This document shows, one piece after another, positions 42,316-50,503 of a DNA stretch of 64,000 nucleotides (the stretch's first letter is position 1; the number at the start of each line of letters is the position of its first letter). A model generated the notes under the pieces. That model worked only from the letters and a program-made list of their open reading frames with translations, was not told the origin of the DNA and did no database searches. A program made the translations under genes and the position numbers. This DNA is from an uncultured Fidelibacterota bacterium (GTDB lineage: Bacteria; Fidelibacterota; Marinisomatia; Marinisomatales; Marinisomataceae), in NCBI GenBank assembly GCA_902525615.1, contig CABZHT010000001.1, positions 114,813-178,812 of the forward strand, read 5' to 3'.

Positions 42316-42393
42316 TTGAGTAATCCTTTTGATAAAATATTAAAGTATTTCACAGCACAAAATTTACCAAATTTTAAAAATTTTCCAAGGTAT

Positions 42394-43296
42394 TTATTCA
42401 GACAACTTTAATAAGGCTTCTTGCAAAGAAGAATATTTGAACTGATAATTACTTTCTAAGGTTCTAGCAGGATTAGTTTTTGGACCATAAAGAAACATTT
42501 CACTCATATTTCCAAAAATAAATTTTATTAGGAATTTGGGTAGGAAAATTACCCATGAAATAATACTTTTTTTATGCTTTAAAATTGATTTAAAAAATGT
42601 ATCATGTGTTGTGAGTTCTGATCCAACTAAATTAAAGGCTCCAATTAAATTATTGTCTAAAGAATGATTAATAAATCCAACAATATCATCAGCATGTACC
42701 CAAGGAAAATAATGATTTTTATTGCCTGGAACAGGTAAGGAGAGCAACAAATTTAATGATAACAAATTGATTATTTTCTTTTGAAGAACAACTCCAATTC
42801 TTAACTGAATAATATCAATATCTTCAAAAACTTTAAATATATCTGAATTTCTTTCATTTTCAACACATACCTTTGCTAAAAAGGTATTACCTAATTCGGA
42901 ATTTTCATCAACAGAAAAATTATAATTAGCACTTTCTTTGGCATAAATCCCAACTGCAGATGCATTAATAAATTTTTGTGGGATTATTTCATTTTTTACG
43001 CAAAAATCAAAGAGCATTTTAGTTGAATCGATTCTACTATTTAAAATTTTACTTTTAACTGATTTGGTCCATAATTGGTCAACTTTTTCTCCATTAAGCT
43101 TTATCAAAATATTTGTATCACTTAAAAAAGAAGGATTAATTGTTGACCAATCAATCACAGTAACATTATTTGAGAATGTATTTTTATGTTTGTGCAGACT
43201 TCTAGTTAAAACACAAACACTATGACCTTTGTCAGCTAATGAAGAGACAATCTTTTTACCAAGAAAACCCGTTCCGCCCGCAACAATTATTTTCAT
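42394..43296 (-). CDS. TIGR01777-family epimerase (SDR39U1-like)
   Basis: IIVAGGTGFLGKKIVSSL, INASAVGIYAKES, FPWVHADDIVGFI. Confidence 0.85.
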   Translation of the reverse strand: MKIIVAGGTGFLGKKIVSSLADKGHSVCVLTRSLHKHKNTFSNNVTVIDWSTINPSFLSDTNILIKLNGEKVDQLWTKSVKSKILNSRIDSTKMLFDFCVKNEIIPQKFINASAVGIYAKESANYNFSVDENSELGNTFLAKVCVENERNSDIFKVFEDIDIIQLRIGVVLQKKIINLLSLNLLLSLPVPGNKNHYFPWVHADDIVGFINHSLDNNLIGAFNLVGSELTTHDTFFKSILKHKKSIISWVIFLPKFLIKFIFGNMSEMFLYGPKTNPARTLESNYQFKYSSLQEALLKLSE

Positions 43297-44036
43297 TTTT
43301 TATTGAGAGACGACATAACAGATTTTACTTTAGCTTGTGTTGATGGACTAAACCAGTTATCAATTAAGATTTGATAGTCAAAATCTGTTTCACGCATTAA
43401 CGATTGTTTTAACCTAACAAAAGGTTCCCCAGCGCTGATATAAAATTCTGCTAATTTTTTTGCTTTGACTAATGCCTGAGATGTGGCCTTCTTTTTTCCA
43501 GAAAATCTGTTTCCAACCATTTCATTTATTAACCCTTTATTTAAGGCTTCTTTGGGTGCATACATTTTACATTGAGTTGCAACTTCAAAGAGATTATCTC
43601 TACTGATAGAGTGAGATATAATTGAAAGCATATCTGGAGGGAGATCTATTCCAATTGCCATTTCATTTAAACCCATCCTATGCATTCCATGCATTCCATA
43701 CCTATAATCTGATGCAAGAGCTAGCAAACATCCCCCTGCAATAGCATGACCACCTACAATACTTATAACTGGCCCTGGAAAATCCCTGCAAGCCCTTAAA
43801 AGCTTTCCAAGAGTATTGAAAATTAAAGCAACCTCATTAGGTTCTTTAGCATTCGATAAATCTTTAAGATTTAGTCCTGCACTAAAAACCTTATCATTTC
43901 CTAAAATAATTACTGCTTTACAATCACTATAATCAAGTTCTTTTATGAGTTTCTTTGCTCTTTCAACGCTTAGGAGATTTGGACCTTTTTCTCCCATTTC
44001 TATAATTTTAATATCATTTTCAACAGATATATTCAT
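43293..44036 (-). CDS. Enoyl-CoA hydratase/isomerase family protein
   Basis: VIILGNDKVFSAGLNLKDL, GHAIAGGCLLALASDYRYG. Confidence 0.87.
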   Translation of the reverse strand: MNISVENDIKIIEMGEKGPNLLSVERAKKLIKELDYSDCKAVIILGNDKVFSAGLNLKDLSNAKEPNEVALIFNTLGKLLRACRDFPGPVISIVGGHAIAGGCLLALASDYRYGMHGMHRMGLNEMAIGIDLPPDMLSIISHSISRDNLFEVATQCKMYAPKEALNKGLINEMVGNRFSGKKKATSQALVKAKKLAEFYISAGEPFVRLKQSLMRETDFDYQILIDNWFSPSTQAKVKSVMSSLNKK

Positions 44037-44039
44037 TTT

Positions 44040-44450
44040 TCATTCCCCCTGAAACTCTTTTTTAATTTCATCAAATACTTGTACACTTTTTTGGTTTGCA
44101 AAGTCAAAGCAAACCATTGTCATATTACATGATATGGCACATTCTTCATCATTTTCCATAAATAGACCATACTCATAATCAAAACTTTTACCACCAATTC
44201 GAGAAATTTTTAACCCAACAGTTAAATTTTTTGGGTGTTTAATTTGCTTTAAAAAGTTAAAAGTCATTGATGCGACAATGAATGGAAATTTATCAGTATC
44301 ATATGGAAAAAGACCAATATCGTGAGCGTGCCTAACTCTTGCATCTTCGAAATATGCAACGGCTGTACCATGATTAATATGACCCAGCATATCCTCATCA
44401 TACCATCTGGTTTCCATGTCATAAAATCTAGAAAATTGCTCTTTTTTCAT
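44040..44450 (-). CDS. Acyl-CoA thioesterase (4HBT/FcbC-like)
   Basis: TRWYDEDMLGHINHGTAVAYFEDAR. Confidence 0.85.
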   Translation of the reverse strand: MKKEQFSRFYDMETRWYDEDMLGHINHGTAVAYFEDARVRHAHDIGLFPYDTDKFPFIVASMTFNFLKQIKHPKNLTVGLKISRIGGKSFDYEYGLFMENDEECAISCNMTMVCFDFANQKSVQVFDEIKKEFQGE

Positions 44451-44836
44451 TAATCAATTAAAAATTTTGGATTGTCTATAGGAAAAATACATTCTTCTTT
44501 TTTTCCAAACCAGCTATATCTTCTTTTTGCTATCAAGTTATAAATGAAATCTGCAAAAAAAGTTGGGACCAAATAAAATAAATATCTTAAAGGACTTTTG
44601 AGCTCTCTTAAAATTACAAAAGCTGCATACGATTTAGAAAAAACCTCTTCATCTTTTTTAACAATTACAGAATTCATGTCCTTCAAAAACTTTTTATTGA
44701 TAGTAGATCTTGCATAATTTGATTGCAAAGGACTAAAATACAAAATATCACTTTTGTCCATTTTGATTAAGGCATTAATTGCAGACGAACAAACAAAACA
44801 AACTCCGTCATAATATATTACTATTTTGGATTTCAT
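44450..44836 (-). CDS. DCC/DUF393 thiol-disulfide oxidoreductase-like protein
   Basis: IYYDGVCFVCSSAINALIKMDKSDILYFSPLQS. Confidence 0.85.
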   Translation of the reverse strand: MKSKIVIYYDGVCFVCSSAINALIKMDKSDILYFSPLQSNYARSTINKKFLKDMNSVIVKKDEEVFSKSYAAFVILRELKSPLRYLFYLVPTFFADFIYNLIAKRRYSWFGKKEECIFPIDNPKFLID

Positions 44837-45471
44837 TATAAAATATAGGGTATGATAAAAGCTGTTTTTTCTTTGTAAGATTTATGCTCTTCAAACCTCG
44901 AAAGAGATTTATCAATTTTAATCATATTAGGAATCCAAACAGCTATTATAAATAATGTCAAAATCACTGTTGGCAACCACCATAAAGGTGTTTCAAATAT
45001 CATTATAACAAAACTTAGATATATTAATAATTCTCCAAAATAATTTGGATGTCTACATTGTTTCCAAAAACCATCAGTTATTAGACCAGATTGATATTTT
45101 AAAAAAATGAATTTTTGCATATCCGAAGCAAAATGATAGAACACTCCAATTGAAAAAGTACATATAGCTAAAACAATAATTTCTAAAGAAGCTTGATGTC
45201 CTGAAGAAGTAATTATGTACGCAGGTGCCCAATATAAAACCAAACCAATTAAAATCAATAAAGCGTAAGGAATTCCAACTTTACTTTCCCAAGTTTTATC
45301 AGGAAAAATATAACTTTTTAAAACCCACATAATACCATAAGAACCATGCAAGCAAAAATAAACCCATGCAGTAAGATTATCAGCCTGGTTATAATAGTAA
45401 ATTAGATAGAGTACCAAAAGCCATGTCACGCCCTTGGCAAAATCAATCATGTATTTCTGTTTAATTCGCAT
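44836..45471 (-). CDS. DUF1295/isoprenylcysteine methyltransferase-like membrane protein
   Basis: SGLITDGFWKQCRHPNYFGELLIYLSF. Confidence 0.75.
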   Translation of the reverse strand: MRIKQKYMIDFAKGVTWLLVLYLIYYYNQADNLTAWVYFCLHGSYGIMWVLKSYIFPDKTWESKVGIPYALLILIGLVLYWAPAYIITSSGHQASLEIIVLAICTFSIGVFYHFASDMQKFIFLKYQSGLITDGFWKQCRHPNYFGELLIYLSFVIMIFETPLWWLPTVILTLFIIAVWIPNMIKIDKSLSRFEEHKSYKEKTAFIIPYIL

Positions 45472-45565
45472 AGAAAAAAAATGGAATGAATAAAATAATC
45501 AACATTATTATAATTGTTAGCAAAGACTTCCTGTAATACAAAGCTAATTCTTTTTTATCTTTCAT
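45461..45565 (-). CDS. Unlisted 34-aa putative single-TM protein
   Basis: MKDKKELALYYRKSLLTIIIMLIILFIPFFFYAN*; start overlaps the rhodanese stop by 11 nt and stop overlaps the DUF1295 start by 11 nt. Confidence 0.6.
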   Translation of the reverse strand: MKDKKELALYYRKSLLTIIIMLIILFIPFFFYAN

Positions 45566-45935
45566 TCTTATCTGTCTTCCAATCAAGCATACCGCCATCT
45601 ACATTAACTGCAGTAAAATTATTTTCATTTAAAATGTTTTTTCCAAACCCTGATCTGTTTCCACTTCTGCATACAACATAAATAGTATTTTCTTTATAAT
45701 CGTTTAACTCATCAAGCCTTTCTTCCAACTCATTTATTGGAATTAAAATGGAGCCATTAATATGTCCAAGTGGACCATAATACTCTTCTTCTGTTCTTAC
45801 ATCCAACACAACAGTTTTATTATCAAGAATTTTATTTTGAAATTCATGCATGCTTATAACATCAACTTTTTTTGAGCAACAATTCATAGAAAAAGTTACT
45901 ACAAAAAATAATAGGATTAGTTTACTTTTCTTCAT
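45555..45935 (-). CDS. Rhodanese-domain (lipo)protein
   Basis: Signal plus Cys cluster MNCCSKK; VVLDVRTEEEYYGPLGHINGSILIPINEL, YVVCRSGNRSG. Confidence 0.87.
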   Translation of the reverse strand: MKKSKLILLFFVVTFSMNCCSKKVDVISMHEFQNKILDNKTVVLDVRTEEEYYGPLGHINGSILIPINELEERLDELNDYKENTIYVVCRSGNRSGFGKNILNENNFTAVNVDGGMLDWKTDKNER

Positions 45936-46029
45936 CTTGCTTTTTCCTCAAATATCTTTTAATAGTTAAAAAATTAAAGATCGTTCCAAAAATGACAAGT
46001 AATGTCATTAATATGATTGTTCCTTTCAT
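45922..46029 (-). CDS. Unlisted 35-aa putative single-TM protein
   Basis: MKGTIILMTLLVIFGTIFNFLTIKRYLRKKQDEEK*; begins 1 nt after the PNPOx-like stop, overlaps rhodanese start by 14 nt. Confidence 0.6.
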   Translation of the reverse strand: MKGTIILMTLLVIFGTIFNFLTIKRYLRKKQDEEK

Positions 46030-46030
46030 G

Positions 46031-46627
46031 TTACGGAGCAATCCAACTTACATTAATTTTTTCTTTATTGAAAATGAACTTGCATCTCTGATGTCCACTA
46101 TACATCAGCTTTAAAAAGTCAATTTCATAAAAATGACATCTAATTATTACAAAGTTATTATATCCTGATAAGGAGTCTTGGTCAGTTGGATCTTTGAATT
46201 GAACATTCTCTGGAATATTAGGATGATATTCTTCTAACATATCTGAAGGATTATAAGGTCCCATGTAACATCTTTTGGATGAAGGAGTTACACTGTCCCA
46301 TCTTTGCTTTGTAATAGAATTTTTATGAAAAATTTCCACAGTTCCTTTAAACCTTAATTGAATCTTTTTTTCAGATGAATAGAATAAAGCTGAGAATTCA
46401 TTATTTTTTTCTAACTGTTTAATCTTTGGACTTCTTAAATCTGAATGACAATCAAAGTAATTTTCTTGTAATGAAAAATCTCTTAATACTACGGTTCTCA
46501 AACTAGGCATTTTCTCGTCAATAGTAGCTAGAGAGAATGTTCTATATGGATGTGCAGAGTCTTTAAGAGCTTCAGACATCAATTTCTCAACTTTTTCGTA
46601 AATCTCTTTGAATTCCTTTTTTAACAT
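46031..46627 (-). CDS. Pyridoxamine 5'-phosphate oxidase-family FMN-binding protein
   Basis: PYRTFSLATIDEKMPSLRTVVLRDFS, RSPKIKQLEKNNEFSALFYSSEKKIQLRFKGTVEI. Confidence 0.8.
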   Translation of the reverse strand: MLKKEFKEIYEKVEKLMSEALKDSAHPYRTFSLATIDEKMPSLRTVVLRDFSLQENYFDCHSDLRSPKIKQLEKNNEFSALFYSSEKKIQLRFKGTVEIFHKNSITKQRWDSVTPSSKRCYMGPYNPSDMLEEYHPNIPENVQFKDPTDQDSLSGYNNFVIIRCHFYEIDFLKLMYSGHQRCKFIFNKEKINVSWIAP

Positions 46628-46641
46628 ATTTTTAAAATAAT

Positions 46642-46670
46642 TTGAGTTTTAAATAATTTTTGCTTTATAT
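46642..46670 (+). promoter_or_regulatory. Putative promoter of proteorhodopsin gene
   Basis: TTGAGT (46642-46647), 17-bp spacer, TTATAT (46665-46670); GAGGT ribosome binding site upstream of ATG 46704. Confidence 0.5.
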
Positions 46671-46703
46671 TCATTTGAATTTAACAAAAAAGAGGTATAA
46701 TAC

Positions 46704-47375
46704 ATGGACTTTACAACGTTTACATTTTTTGTAACAAACATGGCTTTACTAGCAGCCGGTCTTTTTCTTTGGTTAGAAAGAGATAATGTAAACCCTAAAT
46801 GGAAAACTGCATTATCAGTTTCAGGTATGGTTTGCTTTATTGCTGCTGTTCATTACTATTATATGAGAGGTAACATGGACATGACTGATGTTGTATCAAT
46901 TAGATACATTGATTGGTTAATTACTGTTCCTCTTCAAATGGTAGAATTCTACATCGTACTTGCAGCTGTAACTGCTGTTAGTGCAGGTGTACTTCACAGA
47001 CTTTTAGGATTTTCTGCTTTAATGTTAACTTTTGGTTATTTAGGGGAAACAGGTCACGTAGCTGCTATTAATTCAACTACAGGTTTTGTTGGCGGAATGC
47101 TCTTCTGGGGACTAATGTTAAGAGAAATCTGGTCAGGTGAAGCTGCTGAAGTTAATGCAGGTTCTAAGAACGCTGCTGCTGCTTACGCATTCGACGGAAT
47201 GAAGAAAATTGTAACATTTGGATGGTTAATTTATCCACTTGGATACGCATTAGGCTACTTCGGTGGTGGTGTAGATCCAGACTTAACTAACCAAGTATAC
47301 AATTTAGCTGATTTTGTAAATAAAATTCTTATCGGTATGATTGTTTATGCTGCTGCTAAGATGGATACAAAATAA
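46704..47375 (+). CDS. Proteorhodopsin (light-driven proton pump type)
   Basis: RYIDWLITVPLQMVEFYIVL (helix C; D70, T74, Q78, E81 here), AVHYYYMRG (H50), GYLGETG, NLADFVNKILIG (retinal Lys207). Confidence 0.97.
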   Translation: MDFTTFTFFVTNMALLAAGLFLWLERDNVNPKWKTALSVSGMVCFIAAVHYYYMRGNMDMTDVVSIRYIDWLITVPLQMVEFYIVLAAVTAVSAGVLHRLLGFSALMLTFGYLGETGHVAAINSTTGFVGGMLFWGLMLREIWSGEAAEVNAGSKNAAAAYAFDGMKKIVTFGWLIYPLGYALGYFGGGVDPDLTNQVYNLADFVNKILIGMIVYAAAKMDTK

Positions 47376-47391
47376 TCAATTCATTTTAATT

Positions 47392-47425
47392 AAAAAAAAG
47401 GTCTTCTTTTGAAGGCCTTTTTTTT
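47392..47425. terminator. Bidirectional intrinsic terminator between convergent proteorhodopsin and APH-type kinase genes
   Basis: AAAAAAAAGGTCTTC-TTTT-GAAGGCCTTTTTTTT, 15-bp stem with one G-T wobble. Confidence 0.85.
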
Positions 47426-48572
47426 ATTCAAACAAATCACTTAATCTATTTTTAACTATTGCTTGCTTAGCCATTATTGACAATGACATTACTGCTAAGT
47501 TCAGTAAACTAAATCTTCTATCTTTTGTATAACCTTTTTTATATCTAAAATAAATTTGTTGTGCTATGACTGCTATTTTAAATAATCCAAAGACATAATA
47601 AAACACTGGATTGCTAATACTTTTTCCAGATTCCTTTTCATACAATTCTAATATGCCTTCTCTTGAAGGATTGCCATCAAGAGTTGTTGCACTTAATTGA
47701 AACAACTTGAGCTCTGGTAAATCATTTTTATCTACCCAGTAGCCAAGAGTAGTTCCCAAATCCATGAAAGGATCACCTATAGTGGCCATCTCCCAATCAA
47801 GAACTGCGGCTATTTTTGAATGATTATCTTTATCTAATACAAGGTTATCATATTTAAAATCATTGTGCACAATAGACCCTTGAACTTCTAAGGGTTGGTT
47901 TTCATGAAGCCAGGATGCTATAAATTCCATATTTGCTATAGAATCAGTTTTTGAATGATTATATCTCTTTATCCAACCTTCAACCTGTCTTTTAACATAG
48001 CCCTTAATATTTCCAAGCTCATTTAAATTAGCTTGATCTATATCAACATTATGTAGCTCTACTAATGTAGAAACTAAAGATTTAGATACATTTTGAATTA
48101 CCTCTTTACCTGGAGAATCCTTTTGCTGGAGATTTGGCCTAATTATATAACCCTCCACTCGTTCCATTAAATAAAAAGGTGCTCCAATTATTTCATTATT
48201 ATCACAATAAAGATATACATCTGGAACTTTTAAAAATTGAGATTTTAGATTTTTTAATACATTGTACTCTCTAAACATATCATGGCCACCCTGTAAGCTC
48301 TTTGCACCAAATGGCGGTCTTCGTAGAACGAACACCTGTGATGATGATTTAAGAAAATAAGTTAAATTGGAATATCCGCTAGGAAACTGTTTAATTGATA
48401 AATCATCAGAATTAATATTATTTTCTGATAAGTAAGTTTTAAGTGTTTCTAGTGCAAATTCTTCTCCATGTCGTATTTCTCTTGGAGTATCCATTGAAAA
48501 ATTTGGGGTCTTATTTTTTTGAATGAATCGTGATAGCAAATAGTAGAATTTAAGCTTTAGAGGAACTCTCAA
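47424..48572 (-). CDS. Phosphotransferase family (APH/ACAD10-like kinase)
   Basis: QGSIVHNDFKYDNLVLD, AAVLDWEMATIGDPFMDLGTTLGYW; TTG start with AGGA overlapping upstream stop. Confidence 0.88.
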   Translation of the reverse strand: MRVPLKLKFYYLLSRFIQKNKTPNFSMDTPREIRHGEEFALETLKTYLSENNINSDDLSIKQFPSGYSNLTYFLKSSSQVFVLRRPPFGAKSLQGGHDMFREYNVLKNLKSQFLKVPDVYLYCDNNEIIGAPFYLMERVEGYIIRPNLQQKDSPGKEVIQNVSKSLVSTLVELHNVDIDQANLNELGNIKGYVKRQVEGWIKRYNHSKTDSIANMEFIASWLHENQPLEVQGSIVHNDFKYDNLVLDKDNHSKIAAVLDWEMATIGDPFMDLGTTLGYWVDKNDLPELKLFQLSATTLDGNPSREGILELYEKESGKSISNPVFYYVFGLFKIAVIAQQIYFRYKKGYTKDRRFSLLNLAVMSLSIMAKQAIVKNRLSDLFE

Positions 48573-48584
48573 AACTTTCGAATC

Positions 48585-49781
48585 CTATTTAAGATATTTT
48601 TTCATTATTTCTTTGGCTACTCTTGACTTATGAACTTCGTCAGCACCGTCATAAATTCTAGCTGACCTTTCATGCCTATACAACGAAGCAAGTGGAGTAT
48701 CATCAGTCATACCAAGAGCACCATGTACCTGAACAGCTCTATCAAGAACATTTTGAAGAACTTGTGCTACATAAAATTTAATCGTTGAAATTTCAACCTT
48801 AGAAGCATAAGCACCTTCATTATCAATTTTTTTAGCAGCATCAAGAACCAATAAACGCGAAGCATTAATTTCTGCTCTTGATTCTGCAATCCAATTTTGA
48901 ATAGTTTGCTTCATCGCTAAAGGTTTTCCAGGAGCAAGCTCCCTTGAAGCTGCTCTTTGACACATCATATCAAAAGCTTTTTCACACTCTCCAATCCATC
49001 TCATACAATGATGAATTCTTCCAGGCCCAAGTCTTTCCTGAGCAATTTTAAAGCCAGCTCCAACAGGACCTAAAACATTCTCTTCAGGAACAATGCAATT
49101 ATCGTAAATGATTTCCGCATGTGCATTCCAACCATCTCCCTCATCTCCCATTACTGAAATATTTCTAATGAAATTGAAACCCTTTGTTTTTGTTGGAACA
49201 ATAATTTGAGATGCTCTCATGTAAGGATTTTCATGATCTGGATCTGTAATTACCATTACAATAGCAAAATCAGCACCATCTGCAGAAGATGTAAACCATT
49301 TATGTCCGTTTATAACATAGTTAGAACCATCTTTTACTGCAGTTGTACCCATTATTACTGGATTAGAACCTGCAAATTCAGGTTCGGTCATTGAAAAACA
49401 ACTTCTTACTTTTCCCTCAACTAAAGGTTTTAAAAATGTTTCTTTTTGATAATCAGTGCCATGCTCTATAAGAATTTCCATATTCCCAGCATCAGGCGCT
49501 TGACAATTGAATACATAAAGACCATAAAATGTTTTACCAAGAATTTCATAGATTTGACCCAACTGATGTAGGCTTAATCCCAATCCTCCATGCTCTTTTG
49601 AAATTTGAGGAGCAAATAATCCCATCTCCCTTACCTTATTTCGTTTTTCTTCTAGGAATGGTAAATGATCTGCAAATTTATGATTGATATTAAAATCGTC
49701 TTCATGAACAACCATTTCTTTATCAATGAAGTTTTGAATTTTTGATTTTATTTCTTCAAATTTTTCGTTTGGTAAAGCCAT
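48585..49781 (-). CDS. Acyl-CoA dehydrogenase (ACAD10/11-like)
   Basis: CFSMTEPEFAGSNPVIMGTTAV, YVINGHKWFTSSADGADFAIVM, QVHGALGMTDDTPLA...RIYDGADEVHKSRVAKEIMKKY. Confidence 0.93.
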   Translation of the reverse strand: MALPNEKFEEIKSKIQNFIDKEMVVHEDDFNINHKFADHLPFLEEKRNKVREMGLFAPQISKEHGGLGLSLHQLGQIYEILGKTFYGLYVFNCQAPDAGNMEILIEHGTDYQKETFLKPLVEGKVRSCFSMTEPEFAGSNPVIMGTTAVKDGSNYVINGHKWFTSSADGADFAIVMVITDPDHENPYMRASQIIVPTKTKGFNFIRNISVMGDEGDGWNAHAEIIYDNCIVPEENVLGPVGAGFKIAQERLGPGRIHHCMRWIGECEKAFDMMCQRAASRELAPGKPLAMKQTIQNWIAESRAEINASRLLVLDAAKKIDNEGAYASKVEISTIKFYVAQVLQNVLDRAVQVHGALGMTDDTPLASLYRHERSARIYDGADEVHKSRVAKEIMKKYLK

Positions 49782-49788
49782 AATTTCC

Positions 49789-50487
49789 CTAAATGTATGT
49801 TTCCAAATATCTTGGTATTAAACTACGATTAAAAGCATCCAATGTAAAAGTATCATTTTCTTTCTTAAACAATGTAATAGAGGCATTTTTAATCTTAAAA
49901 TTTAATTTTATGATTTCATCGACTGTCAATGGATGGCATTCAGCATAAACACTAGTGATAGCACCTCCAGATGACACAACCATTGTATTCCTATTTTCAT
50001 TCATTAATGAGGATACTTTACTTTTTGCCATTCGAACTCTTTCTCGGAATTCATCGTAACTTTCAAAACCTTTTTCAGATAAATCAAGTTCATTATGAAT
50101 CCATTTTTTTGCAATAATGTTAAAATACTCTAAAAATTTTCGTTTACGCTTCCAAAAAGGAACCGCATTAAAAATTTCCTTAATATTTTTATCTGTGCTT
50201 AACATTTGAGGAATGAAATGCTGAGCAATTTCCATCAACTGATTTTCAGCAAACTCATCAAGAATTAATGGGTTACTTAAATCTCCCCCATATCCTTTAT
50301 TTATGCCATCAAAAGTTTGTTGATGTCTTTTCAATGGACCAATAATTGTTTGATCAAAAAATATATTATTTTTCAATAATTTTTGTCCAAGAGCAATTGA
50401 TTGCTTAATCCCTTTTTTACTCAAATTATCATAGTTTTTTTCACCAAAGGACGCTTGTCCATGTCTAATTAAATATAAATTAGTAAT
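49789..50487 (-). CDS. Histidine phosphatase family protein; apparent ATT start
   Basis: Extending the track ORF upstream in frame gives (I/M)TNLYLIRHGQASFGEKNYDNLSKKGIKQS: the catalytic RHG lies upstream of the listed start; AAGGAGG 5' of ATT at 50487. Confidence 0.82.
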   Translation of the reverse strand: MTNLYLIRHGQASFGEKNYDNLSKKGIKQSIALGQKLLKNNIFFDQTIIGPLKRHQQTFDGINKGYGGDLSNPLILDEFAENQLMEIAQHFIPQMLSTDKNIKEIFNAVPFWKRKRKFLEYFNIIAKKWIHNELDLSEKGFESYDEFRERVRMAKSKVSSLMNENRNTMVVSSGGAITSVYAECHPLTVDEIIKLNFKIKNASITLFKKENDTFTLDAFNRSLIPRYLETYI

Positions 50488-50503
50488 ATTCCCCTCCTTG
50501 ATA

